Of a stretch of 15,452 nucleotides of DNA, positions 1-6,935 are shown one piece after another. A model generated the notes under the pieces. The model did not search any database. It was not told the origin of the DNA and was given only the letters and a program-made list of their open reading frames with translations. This DNA comes from an uncultured Romboutsia sp. (GTDB lineage: Bacteria > Bacillota > Clostridia > Peptostreptococcales > Peptostreptococcaceae), in the NCBI GenBank assembly GCA_937880075.1, contig CALFLM010000108.1, positions 1 to 15,452 of the forward strand. The letters are read 5' to 3'. Every line of letters starts with the position of its first letter. Within the stretch, counting starts at the first letter, position 1. The position numbers and the translations under genes were made by a program.

Positions 1-299
1 AAAAACCTCCGTTTTGATTTGATTAAATTGTCAATTAGTTTATGTACTAATAATAAAGCTTAAATATTACACAAATTATAAGTAAATCTTAAGAAAACTT
101 AAGAATCATTTATAAAATATTTAATATTAAACCTTTATATTAGATAAATGAAGGAAATAATATTACATATGTTTTAATTAAAATACTTTATTAAGTAAAA
201 TTATTATTTTGTATTGTTCAAAACTATAATAAATAATAAAATTATTTTATAATGTAGAATTATTAGAATATATATTAAAATAAACAGAGGTAAATTATT
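1..299. promoter_or_regulatory. Divergent intergenic region upstream of vanR
   Basis: No gene lies in these 299 bases. At the extreme left CCTCC at 6-10 reads GGAGG on the minus strand, so a minus-strand gene very probably starts just outside the window and shares this region with vanR. The putative VanR boxes lie at 84-108. TATAAT hexamers occur at 225-230 and 248-253, but I see no convincing -35 partner for either, so a second constitutive vanR promoter is possible but unproven. The vanR ribosome site is AGAGG at 286-290, nine bases before the ATG. Confidence 0.55.
84..123 (+). promoter_or_regulatory. Putative VanR operator and autoregulated vanR promoter
   Basis: Two tandem ten-base units, AAATCTTAAG and AAAACTTAAG, fill 84-103 and run on to 108. 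The same 25-base arrangement recurs upstream of vanG (5745-5769) with 22 of 25 positions equal. A -10-like TATTTA at 118-123 begins ten bases after the repeat, the same offset as TATATT upstream of vanG. OmpR/PhoB-class regulators such as VanR typically bind direct repeats with 10-11-bp spacing just upstream of a -10, so VanR binding is a reasonable inference. The resulting 5' untranslated region would be about 165 bases. Confidence 0.6.
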
Positions 300-989
300 A
301 TGGTAAATAAGATTTTAGTAGTAGATGATGAAAAAGAAATAAGAAACTTAATTGAAATATATTTAAAAAACGAAGGATATGAGGTAATAAAGGCACGTGA
401 TGGTGAAGAAGCACTTGAAATTTTAGAAAAAGAAGATATTCACCTAATTATACTAGATATAATGATGCCTAAAATAGATGGAATAGAAGTATGCAAAAGA
501 GTAAGAGAAAATTTAAATATTCCAATACTAATGTTAAGTGCTAAATCTGAAGATATGGATAAAATACAAGGAATAATGACTGGAGCAGATGATTATTTAA
601 CAAAACCATTTAATCCATTAGAATTATCAGTAAGAGTAAAAGCTATTCTTAGAAGAACTTATTATTTTAATAATATAAATACAAGTAAAAATATAATAAA
701 TATTGAAAACTTAACTATAGATAAAAATGAGAGAACTATTACGGTTGATGATATAGAAATACCTTTTACATCTAGGGAATTTGATATTTTATATTTACTT
801 GCAAGCAACAAAGGAAAGGTATTTAGCTCAGAAGAAATATTCTTAAAAGTTTGGAAAGAAGATTATTATAATTCAAATAACACAGTTATGGTTCATATGA
901 GTAGAATAAGAGAAAAGTTAGGAAATTGTACTAATGGGCAAAGTATAATAAAAACTGTTTGGGGAGTTGGATATAAAATTGAAAAGTAA
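300..989 (+). CDS. vanR: VanR response regulator (OmpR family)
   Basis: This 229-residue protein has the standard OmpR-family layout. The receiver domain covers about residues 3-118, with the acidic pair D9/D10, the phosphoacceptor D53 in ILDIMMP, S80 at the switch position and K102 in the TKPF motif. A winged-helix DNA-binding domain covers about 130-229, ending in the usual SRIREKL and VWGVGYK motifs. It is co-transcribed with vanS, which overlaps its 3' end. The family alone does not prove vancomycin signalling, since many OmpR regulators look like this. The vanG, vanXY and vanT genes downstream, and a shared box motif ahead of vanR and vanG, support calling it VanR of a vanG-type locus. 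It is expected to activate the resistance genes when phosphorylated by VanS. Confidence 0.85.
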   Translation: MVNKILVVDDEKEIRNLIEIYLKNEGYEVIKARDGEEALEILEKEDIHLIILDIMMPKIDGIEVCKRVRENLNIPILMLSAKSEDMDKIQGIMTGADDYLTKPFNPLELSVRVKAILRRTYYFNNINTSKNIINIENLTIDKNERTITVDDIEIPFTSREFDILYLLASNKGKVFSSEEIFLKVWKEDYYNSNNTVMVHMSRIREKLGNCTNGQSIIKTVWGVGYKIEK

Positions 990-2088
990 TAAGAGAAGAA
1001 CATTTAAATATATATTAGTAAATGCCTTTGAAGTTATCGTAAGTTTAATGTTAAGTGTATTTACATACAGTTTTTTACACGGTGTAATATATCATGTATA
1101 TATTAACTACCATACACCATTACTTAATAAATTATTGAGCATTATATTTAAAATAAATGATAGGATTTTAAATGGAACTATCTATTCTATACTAGGAGTT
1201 AGTACATTTCTTTTAATATATACAGCCATAACTTATAAAAAATTTAGTAGTTTATCAAAAATAGTACAATACTTAGAATCAATGAGTAAAGGTGAACTTG
1301 ATAGCAGTATTAAAGTTGAATCAAAGGGAGATATTGGGCAAGCTGCAGAAAATATAAATGAGATAGTTAAAAAACTAAAAAATATAACAATAGAAGAAAG
1401 AAATGCTCAACAAACTAAAACTGATTTAATAACTAATGTATCTCATGACTTGAGAACACCACTTACTTCTATAATCGGATATTTAAATTTAATTGAAGAT
1501 GGAAAGTATAAAGATGAAGTAGAGCTAATGTATTATATAAATATAGCACATGAAAAATCTTTAAATTTAAAAGTTCTTATAAACGATTTGTTTGATTTAA
1601 CTAAAATGCAAAATAAAACACAAACTATTAATAAGCAAAATTTAGATTTAATAGAGTTAATTAAACAATTAATTTCCCAACTTAGTATTCAATTTAAAGA
1701 GTGTAATATGGAATATAGATTAGAATTTGAAGTAGATAAATTAATGATAAATGTTGACCCAATGATGTTAGTTAGAGCTTTTGAAAATTTAATAACTAAT
1801 GCAATGAGATACGGTAGTGAAGGACGCTATATTGATATTATAGTTAATAAGGAAGAAGATAAAGCAATAATACAATTTATTAATTATGGAGAACCAATAC
1901 CAATAGTTGATTTACCGTATATATTTGATAGATTTTATAGAGTTGAAAAATCAAGAAATAGTTTTGAAGGTGGGGCTGGTTTAGGACTAGCTATTACTAA
2001 AAATATAATTGAAACTCATGGCGGAGAAATTTCAGTAAGTAGTGATAGCAATAATACTACTTTTGAAGTTAAACTACCATTATTTTAA
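979..2088 (+). CDS. vanS: VanS membrane sensor histidine kinase
   Basis: This is a sensor kinase of 369 residues from a TTG at 979. Two membrane segments (about residues 10-34 and 68-86) flank a short extracellular loop. A HAMP-like linker, an H-box with the phosphoacceptor His156 in NVSHDLRTPLTS, an N-box (ENLITNAMRYG) and a G2 box (GGAGLGLAITK) follow. The G1 region reads NYGEPIP, so the usual Asp is Asn. No ATG is available near the start. TTG at 967 abuts the GGGGAG at 961-966 with no spacer, whereas TTG at 979 lies 12 bases from it, so I prefer 979. Either start makes the gene overlap vanR, indicating translational coupling. It probably senses glycopeptide or wall-precursor state and phosphorylates VanR. 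No terminator follows closely; the first clear one is at 2278-2311. Confidence 0.83.
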   Translation: MKSNKRRTFKYILVNAFEVIVSLMLSVFTYSFLHGVIYHVYINYHTPLLNKLLSIIFKINDRILNGTIYSILGVSTFLLIYTAITYKKFSSLSKIVQYLESMSKGELDSSIKVESKGDIGQAAENINEIVKKLKNITIEERNAQQTKTDLITNVSHDLRTPLTSIIGYLNLIEDGKYKDEVELMYYINIAHEKSLNLKVLINDLFDLTKMQNKTQTINKQNLDLIELIKQLISQLSIQFKECNMEYRLEFEVDKLMINVDPMMLVRAFENLITNAMRYGSEGRYIDIIVNKEEDKAIIQFINYGEPIPIVDLPYIFDRFYRVEKSRNSFEGGAGLGLAITKNIIETHGGEISVSSDSNNTTFEVKLPLF

Positions 2089-2135
2089 ATAAGAAAAATC
2101 ATTATAGAGTATTCAGTTACTCGATGTATATAATT

Positions 2136-2155
2136 CGTAATATTAATATATTACG
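2136..2155. repeat. Perfect 8-bp inverted repeat with 4-base spacer
   Basis: CGTAATAT at 2136-2143 is matched by ATATTACG at 2148-2155 around TAAT. No T-run follows on either side, so it is a poor terminator. A protein-binding site or a recombination remnant near the edge of the inserted region is possible, but chance is also possible in sequence this AT-rich. Confidence 0.4.
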
Positions 2156-2253
2156 CAATAAACTCCAATTTATCAATTAAATTTGATGAACAATAGTTAT
2201 AAGTTATTAACTTAACATTAGATATATATTTAGTTAATGGGGGTTCAATGAAG

Positions 2254-2279
2254 TTCGTCTCCCCATTGAAATTCACGAA
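2254..2279 (+). repeat. Left tmRNA-3'-end-like repeat (candidate degenerate att site)
   Basis: These 26 bases match the 27 bases at 4868-4894 except for one missing A and one substitution. The copy begins TTCGTCTCC and ends TTCACGAA. It is a slightly decayed version of the right copy, which contains CGTCTCCACCA, the 3' terminus of Firmicute tmRNA (B. subtilis ssrA ends this way). The first five and last five bases (TTCGT, ACGAA) are also complementary. No tmRNA body, mRNA-like tag or pseudoknots lie upstream, so only the end is present. Integration at the ssrA 3' end is well known for genomic islands. The att reading here is inference. Confidence 0.5.
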
Positions 2280-2311
2280 TACTCATATCCTTTGGATATG
2301 AGTATTTTTTT
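2278..2311 (+). terminator. Intrinsic terminator after vanRS
   Basis: A perfect 13-bp stem, AATACTCATATCC (2278-2290) with GGATATGAGTATT (2294-2306), has a TTT loop and a T-tract at 2305-2311. It can end the vanRS transcript and insulate the downstream cassette. It begins directly at the end of the left repeat. Confidence 0.85.
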
Positions 2312-2633
2312 GTGCAGCAAATCATAATAATTCATAGTAATTATCATCGAATAATGTCAAGAAAAAATTAATTTAAGTATTTTATACAAACAAGCAAGTA
2401 TAATAACTAAATTAAAGTATGAATATACAGCAATATTGGAAATAATGTTATAAATAGTATTAATTAATTTTAGCTATATGTATTAAAAAAATTCAACTAA
2501 TTTATTTAAGTTTTAAATATATAGTATTTGTAAGGTGGTCATCAATGCATATAGTTATAAAACTAATAAATAATTATAGAGACATTTATTAAAAAATGAT
2601 AGAATTATTATATATAAATATTGAGGTGATATA

Positions 2634-3692
2634 ATGAAAGAAATATTTTTAAATACATATATAAATAGCAAATTAGTATCAAAAGATGAAAAGGCAAAAT
2701 TAATACAGTATTTGAAGGGTGAAGGGTGTATATATACTAGAAAATCCAAAAACATAAGTGGATTGAATTGTACAAGAAAAGACGACAATGAGAGATTAAA
2801 TATAGTATTTAATAATTTAGAAACTATATTTGAAGGATGTAGTATATTGGAATATGTTGAAAGATATGATGTAAATAGGAACTATAAGTATTCAGCAATA
2901 TTTAAAATCAAAGATTATGAAGCAAAAAAAGATATGATACAGCAAAATATATCTGAAAATGTAGAGAAAATATGGGAGTTAGAAGATTTAAGTAAGTATA
3001 TAAATAGTAATGATCCCGAGTTGCTAGTGATGGAAGATAACTTAGAATATACTGTTATGAAGTTGAATTATATAATAGGTAATGTAAATAATACAATGAA
3101 TATTAAGTATCCTGTTCTTTGTATTATATTTAAAGAATTAGGTATTATAGAAATAAGATTGACGGGGTTAAATAATCAGTTTAAAAAAATAGATAATATA
3201 TATAAGTACTATTTTGACTCGGTTATACGAAAAATTACAAGCAGATTAAAATTTGAAATAGGGTATATAAACTTTAGGCAAATATCTAGGAGAATACTAG
3301 AAGAAAAGAGAGATAACGTGACTGTGTACTCTCAATGGATGGAGGGAGAATTTGGATCTCATGCTAGACTACGAGTAGCAGAAGATGGAGATCACTATAT
3401 GTTACCAATTTTAGGTCAATTAGAAAAGTTTATAGAGGAAAATGATATCTTAAAGAATAATGAAGATGCTAAAGGTGCAATAAGGGTGTTCATAGATAAG
3501 GTAAATAGTGAGCATGATTTCGTTAGACGAGCAATATGTTGGTTAAATGATGATAATAATATAGATTATGTAGTTGATTTTATTCATGAATATAAAGGAA
3601 GTCAATATTCTGTACTTCAAAACTATTTCAATAATCATGATATGGAGGATATGAATGATGTTACAAGGAACATTATTAGCTATGAAAGATAG
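2634..3692 (+). CDS. Unrecognised 352-residue protein, first gene of nuclease cassette
   Basis: I do not recognise a family. The ATG at 2634 follows a good ribosome site (GAGGTGAT) and the frame is open for 352 codons with the same AT-rich codon use as its neighbours. The product is charged, soluble and rich in Asn, Ile, Lys and Glu, with no signal peptide, membrane segment or P-loop. Cysteines are few. Residues about 150-220 look like alternating strands and helices around IIEIRLTGLNNQFK. The C-terminal third (about 235-352) appears helical. It overlaps the next gene by 38 bases, so the two products are probably made together and may form a complex with the nuclease encoded two genes on. A sensor or adaptor role is only a guess. 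Confidence 0.75.
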   Translation: MKEIFLNTYINSKLVSKDEKAKLIQYLKGEGCIYTRKSKNISGLNCTRKDDNERLNIVFNNLETIFEGCSILEYVERYDVNRNYKYSAIFKIKDYEAKKDMIQQNISENVEKIWELEDLSKYINSNDPELLVMEDNLEYTVMKLNYIIGNVNNTMNIKYPVLCIIFKELGIIEIRLTGLNNQFKKIDNIYKYYFDSVIRKITSRLKFEIGYINFRQISRRILEEKRDNVTVYSQWMEGEFGSHARLRVAEDGDHYMLPILGQLEKFIEENDILKNNEDAKGAIRVFIDKVNSEHDFVRRAICWLNDDNNIDYVVDFIHEYKGSQYSVLQNYFNNHDMEDMNDVTRNIISYER

Positions 3693-4035
3693 CTTATTAC
3701 AATTAAATGATAATAAGATACTTGTAACAAATAATGACATTTTAAATATCATTGCTTACTTTGAAAAATGGAAAAATGGTGACTTTATATTTCCTATGAA
3801 GTTTATGGATGAAGTTGAAATTAGTATAGAAAAAGTATATGATATATTAACTAAATTAGAGGATGATAAATTTATAGAACCTATTTTTCAAATATATTGT
3901 TACAAATGTAATAATTTTCAAAAGGGGTACTATCTAACTTTAGTTGAGATACCAGATGAGGAACTGTGTGAATTTTGCCATGAGGAGATAAATGAAAATA
4001 ATATAGTTGTAAGATATAGAATTACTAAGGATTAG
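3655..4035 (+). CDS. Small zinc-ribbon protein, second gene of cassette
   Basis: This is a 126-residue protein. Four cysteines form two CxxC pairs, C82-C85 (YCYKCNN) and C105-C108 (ELCEFCHEE), a typical treble-clef or zinc-ribbon spacing. The N-terminal part (about 20-75) looks like a helix-turn-helix or winged-helix unit, with EVEISIEKVYDILTKLEDDKFIEP as the likely recognition and wing part. The ATG at 3655 has GGAGG at 3644-3648, six bases upstream and inside the preceding gene, which supports this start and translational coupling. The third gene's ribosome site overlaps its stop codon. It may be a DNA- or partner-binding component linking the first protein to the nuclease. That role is inferred from layout and motifs, not from a recognised family. 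Confidence 0.75.
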   Translation: MMLQGTLLAMKDSLLQLNDNKILVTNNDILNIIAYFEKWKNGDFIFPMKFMDEVEISIEKVYDILTKLEDDKFIEPIFQIYCYKCNNFQKGYYLTLVEIPDEELCEFCHEEINENNIVVRYRITKD

Positions 4036-4046
4036 GAGTAAGTTTT

Positions 4047-4814
4047 ATGGAAAATGATGCTATAGATAAACAAATAGAGGAAGAACTTAATCAAATGTAT
4101 CAAAAATATGGAGATAGAATGCTTACTCCATATGATAAATTTTTTATAGAAAAGAGAATTAAGGATAAATCAAGAAGATATGACTTAATATGTAGAATAG
4201 AAAATAGTAAATTAGAAGAATTATGTAAAATGATTAATAATTTAACTATAAAGGATGAAAAAACCATAAAAGAAAAAGGAAATAAATTAGAAGAAATAGT
4301 TGAATTTATTTTTTCCAATTTGAGCCTATTTAAAGTACTTTATACAAATAAGAGAAATTCTACAAATGAAATGGATTTAGTAGTAGAACTTGATAATGAA
4401 GGAAAATTAGCCTCATTTGAAAGACTATTTCCATTTAAAGAGGTTGATTTATTCATTATAGAGTGTAAAAATTATGATAAAAAGGTCGATGTAACTTGGT
4501 TAGGAAAATTTTATTCACTCTTAAGAAGTTGTAATTTAAATTTTGGACTAATATTTTCTATAGATGGATTTACCAAGGGTAGAGGAAGTTGGCAGGGGGC
4601 AAAAGGGCTATCCAAAAAGTTAATTTTGAAGGATGATACATATATATTAGATGTAAATATGAATCACTTGAAACAAATAGCGAGAGGTGAAAATTTTATA
4701 GAGTTAATAAAAAATGAAAAGACTATACTTGACTTAGATTTGAAACATGAATTTAAAGATATCGTAGACCATGATTATCAAGAAGAAATCACAGATGCAG
4801 TATCTAATTTGTAG
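4047..4814 (+). CDS. PD-(D/E)XK restriction-endonuclease-like protein
   Basis: The 255-residue product has the core of a PD-(D/E)XK (Mrr-like) nuclease. A helix with E82/E83 (GNKLEEIVEFIFS) is followed by D110 in NEMDLVVEL and by E139-x-K141 in the strand FIIECKN. A helix, WLGKFYSLLR, comes next, then a strand and the GFTKGRGSWQGAKGL segment, in the usual order for this fold. The first 75 residues form a helical, charged extension. All three catalytic positions are present, so activity is likely. The ATG at 4047 has AGGAG overlapping the upstream stop. No methyltransferase, helicase or specificity subunit is nearby, so self-protection must come from the two upstream partners, conditional activation or target choice. 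A defence role is inferred. Confidence 0.8.
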   Translation: MENDAIDKQIEEELNQMYQKYGDRMLTPYDKFFIEKRIKDKSRRYDLICRIENSKLEELCKMINNLTIKDEKTIKEKGNKLEEIVEFIFSNLSLFKVLYTNKRNSTNEMDLVVELDNEGKLASFERLFPFKEVDLFIIECKNYDKKVDVTWLGKFYSLLRSCNLNFGLIFSIDGFTKGRGSWQGAKGLSKKLILKDDTYILDVNMNHLKQIARGENFIELIKNEKTILDLDLKHEFKDIVDHDYQEEITDAVSNL

Positions 4815-4867
4815 GGCAAGAGTTGAAATTTTATAAATAAATTAAATTGTGGGTATGATTTCTGCGA

Positions 4868-4894
4868 TTCGTCTCCACCATTGAAATCCACGAA
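4868..4894 (+). repeat. Right tmRNA-3'-end-like repeat (candidate att site)
   Basis: The copy contains CGTCTCCACCA at 4870-4880, the acceptor strand plus CCA of a Firmicute tmRNA, followed by TTGAAATCCACGAA. Upstream, GTGGG (4850-4854) and TCTGC (4861-4865) can pair only with wobbles around a seven-base loop, reminiscent of a decayed T-arm. It lies 53 bases after the nuclease stop and 2,614 bases from the left copy. Together the two copies bracket the three-gene cassette. Confidence 0.55.
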
Positions 4895-4927
4895 AATATA
4901 TTGGCTAAATAGCCAATATATTTTTTT
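4894..4927 (+). terminator. Intrinsic terminator after the nuclease cassette
   Basis: A perfect 13-bp stem, AAATATATTGGCT (4894-4906) with AGCCAATATATTT (4911-4923), has an AAAT loop and runs into a T-tract ending at 4927. Its sequence is unrelated to the terminator after the left repeat although the repeats themselves are nearly identical. Confidence 0.85.
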
Positions 4928-5136
4928 AATTACAAGGAAATTATAATATTTCAAGATTTGTTGAAAACTTGTATATTAAAGTAATATCAATCTATTCAGA
5001 AATTTAAAAAGTGACAAAAATACTCTAAACACAATGTAAGCATTGAGTTAATGTTATAATATAGAAAAGGTCGAAATTGTTATATAATACGAAGTAAATA
5101 TACTTTTATAACAAATATTATTAAAGGAGTGGTTTT

Positions 5137-5640
5137 ATGATTATAAGAGATGCAGTATATGATGATATAGATAATATAGCTAAATTATATATTTCAAATT
5201 GGAAGGAAACTTATAAAGGATTACTATCTGAAGATTATTTAAATGGTTTAACTAAAGAGTATGCAGTAGAAAAGTGGAGTAAGTATCTTAAAAATGAAAA
5301 TCATATTTTTGTTGCGTATGAAGAAAATGAATTTTTAGGTTTTGTAGCATCTAAAAAAGATGATGAGGAAGAAAATTATTGGTATTTAGATTCTTTACAT
5401 ATAACAAAAAATTCAAGAGGAAAAGGAATAGGAACAAAATTAATTTATAGAGTAGGGCAGTATGCTTTAAAACATAGATATGAATGCATGAGTATTTGTA
5501 TTGTTAAAGGAAATGATAATGCTAAAAGGATATATGAAAAACTTGGTGCAGTTCATTATAAATATTTTATTGATGATTTTGGAGGAGTAAAATCAAATTC
5601 AGAAAAACTTATATGGAAAAACTTAAGTATTTTTGCTTAA
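5137..5640 (+). CDS. GNAT-family N-acetyltransferase
   Basis: This 167-residue protein has the full GNAT layout. It opens with the β1-α1 start MIIRDAVYDDIDNIAKLY. The acetyl-CoA-binding motif A reads LHITKNSRGKGIGTKLI, with the R94-G95-K96-G97-I98-G99 pyrophosphate loop. The motif B segment NDNAKRIYEKLGA spans about 126-138. It should transfer an acetyl group from acetyl-CoA to an amine; the substrate cannot be read from sequence. A good ribosome site (AAAGGAG) precedes the ATG. It is a single-gene unit with its own terminator at 5709-5732, separate from the vanG operon. GNAT proteins are often small-molecule or drug acetyltransferases, but its position beside van genes may only reflect insertion history. 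Confidence 0.85.
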   Translation: MIIRDAVYDDIDNIAKLYISNWKETYKGLLSEDYLNGLTKEYAVEKWSKYLKNENHIFVAYEENEFLGFVASKKDDEEENYWYLDSLHITKNSRGKGIGTKLIYRVGQYALKHRYECMSICIVKGNDNAKRIYEKLGAVHYKYFIDDFGGVKSNSEKLIWKNLSIFA

Positions 5641-5708
5641 TGATAATACTTTTTCTAATCAAAATTATTAGTTAATATACAATCTTAATATACTGCGAAC
5701 AAAAAGGT

Positions 5709-5732
5709 TGAGAGCTATGCTCTCATTTTTTT
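5709..5732 (+). terminator. Intrinsic terminator after the acetyltransferase gene
   Basis: TGAGAGC (5709-5715) pairs perfectly with GCTCTCA (5719-5725) around TAT, followed by seven T. It separates the acetyltransferase from the vanG promoter. Confidence 0.88.
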
Positions 5733-5744
5733 ATATAACTATTT

Positions 5745-5797
5745 AAAACTTAATAAAACTTAAGAATTACTTAAGTTTTATATTTTAGAATTAATAT
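5745..5797 (+). promoter_or_regulatory. Putative VanR operator and vanG promoter
   Basis: Boxes at 5745-5754 (AAAACTTAAT) and 5755-5764 (AAAACTTAAG) match the tandem boxes upstream of vanR. A third CTTAAG at 5770-5775 creates a perfect inverted repeat, AAAACTTAAG with CTTAAGTTTT (5755-5779). Candidate -10 elements are TATATT at 5779-5784 (same offset as in the vanR promoter) and TAATAT at 5792-5797. No canonical TTGACA is visible, as expected for an activator-dependent promoter. The extra box fits tighter inducible control of the resistance genes. Confidence 0.62.
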
Positions 5798-5855
5798 ATA
5801 GACTTAATCACTAAGTCATAAAAAAATAAAATTTATAGAAAAGGAGTATCAAAAT

Positions 5856-6917
5856 ATGAAAAATATACTAATAATATTCGGTGGAAAATCAAATGAATAT
5901 GAAGTTTCATTAAAATCAGCATCATCAGTTATAGACAATATAGACAAAAGTAAATATAGGATTATAACAATAGGTATAACTGAAGAAGGAAAATGGCTTA
6001 GATTTGATGGTTCAACAGAAGAAATAAGAAATAATACATGGTTTAACAATAAAACTTGTAAAGAAGCAGTTCTATCACCATGTACAAGTCATAAAGGATT
6101 TATAGAATTTGATGATTATAGTACAAATTTAGTTTCAGTAGATCTAGTTTTCCCAGTATTACATGGTAAATTTGGTGAAGATGGAACAGTTCAAGGATTA
6201 CTAGAACTTTCAGGGATTCCATTTATAGGATGTAAAACACTATCATCTTCAATTTGTATGGACAAGGCAATAGCCCATAATATAGTTAGAGAAGCTGGAA
6301 TAAAGGTAGCTAAATCACTAACGATATTTGAAGAAGATGATAATATCGTAGATAAAATAAAAGAAAAGGATATGAAGCTTCCTTTATACATAAAACCTGC
6401 AAAATCAGGTTCATCAATTGGGATAACAAAAGTTTACGATTTAGATAAGCTAAATGAGGCATTAGAAATGGCATTTATTCATGATAATAAGGTAGTAATT
6501 GAAGAGTCAATAAATGGATTCGAAGTTGGATGTGCAGTACTAGGAAGTAAAAATCTTATAGTTGGAGGGGTTGATGAGATTGAATTAACTAAAGGATTCT
6601 TTAACTTCGATGAAAAGTATACTTTAGAAACCTCAAAAATTCATTTACCTGCTAGAATTGACGAAGATAAAGCAAATGAAGTTAAGAATACTGCTATAAA
6701 AATATATAAATTACTTTCTTGTGAAGGAATGGCGAGAGTTGACATGTTTATAGATAAAGATGGCGAAATATTCTTTAATGAGGTAAATACAATTCCAGGA
6801 TTTACTGGAAGTAGTAGATATCCTAAGATGATGGATTTAGCGGGATTTAGTTACACAAAACTAATAGACAAATTAATAGAAGTTACTTTAGTAGATGAGT
6901 TATCTAAAGATTTTTAA
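5856..6917 (+). CDS. vanG: VanG-type D-alanine--D-serine ligase
   Basis: The 353-residue ATP-grasp ligase joins D-Ala to D-Ser in the cytoplasm, making the depsipeptide-free precursor end with low vancomycin affinity. Visible motifs are the N-terminal GGKSNEYEVSLKSA, HGKFGEDGTVQGLLELSGIPF, the ATP-grasp YIKPAKSGSSIG with K180 and K183, and VIEESINGFEVG. The metal-binding RVDMF and FFNEVNTIPGFT (N308, E309, N311) also match D-Ala ligases. The omega loop reads FDEKYTLETSKIHLPARI. EKY-type loops are characteristic of D-Ala-D-Ser and D-Ala-D-Ala ligases rather than D-Lac ligases, and vanXY and vanT downstream point to D-Ser. Length is normal for the family. It is first in the vanG-vanXY-vanT operon and has an AAAGGAG ribosome site. 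Confidence 0.9.
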   Translation: MKNILIIFGGKSNEYEVSLKSASSVIDNIDKSKYRIITIGITEEGKWLRFDGSTEEIRNNTWFNNKTCKEAVLSPCTSHKGFIEFDDYSTNLVSVDLVFPVLHGKFGEDGTVQGLLELSGIPFIGCKTLSSSICMDKAIAHNIVREAGIKVAKSLTIFEEDDNIVDKIKEKDMKLPLYIKPAKSGSSIGITKVYDLDKLNEALEMAFIHDNKVVIEESINGFEVGCAVLGSKNLIVGGVDEIELTKGFFNFDEKYTLETSKIHLPARIDEDKANEVKNTAIKIYKLLSCEGMARVDMFIDKDGEIFFNEVNTIPGFTGSSRYPKMMDLAGFSYTKLIDKLIEVTLVDELSKDF

Positions 6918-6935
6918 GTATAGGAAGTTTAAATT

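Larger units (their letters stand above)
2089..2633. other. 545-base gap between vanS and the nuclease cassette
   Basis: This stretch holds no convincing gene. It contains a perfect 8+8 inverted repeat at 2136-2155, a tmRNA-end-like repeat at 2254-2279, a strong terminator at 2278-2311 and then some 320 bases of plain AT-rich sequence. The cassette promoter should lie between 2400 and 2620. One option is TTGTAA at 2528-2533 with TATAGT at 2550-2555 (16-bp spacer), which is only a fair match to consensus. A 15-codon reading frame at 2545-2592 has a weak ribosome site; I do not call it a gene. Confidence 0.5.
4815..5136. other. Gap between nuclease cassette and acetyltransferase gene
   Basis: This 322-base stretch holds the right repeat (4868-4894), its terminator (4894-4927) and the acetyltransferase promoter region. 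Candidate -10 hexamers TATAAT occur at 5055-5060 and 5083-5088 without a strong -35. A short inverted repeat, CAATG/CATTG (5032-5045), sits ten bases before the first -10 and could be an operator. No gene is evident. Confidence 0.5.

Noticed and set aside
2240..2280. A complete tRNA or tmRNA gene at the left repeat
   Set aside because: Only the acceptor-like 3' end is present; no body, tag sequence or 5' acceptor half can be found.
2545..2592. A 15-codon frame (MHIVIKLINNYRDIY) after AAGGTGG, possible leader peptide
   Set aside because: The ribosome-site match is weak, and a likely promoter -10 falls inside it. Nothing else marks it as translated.
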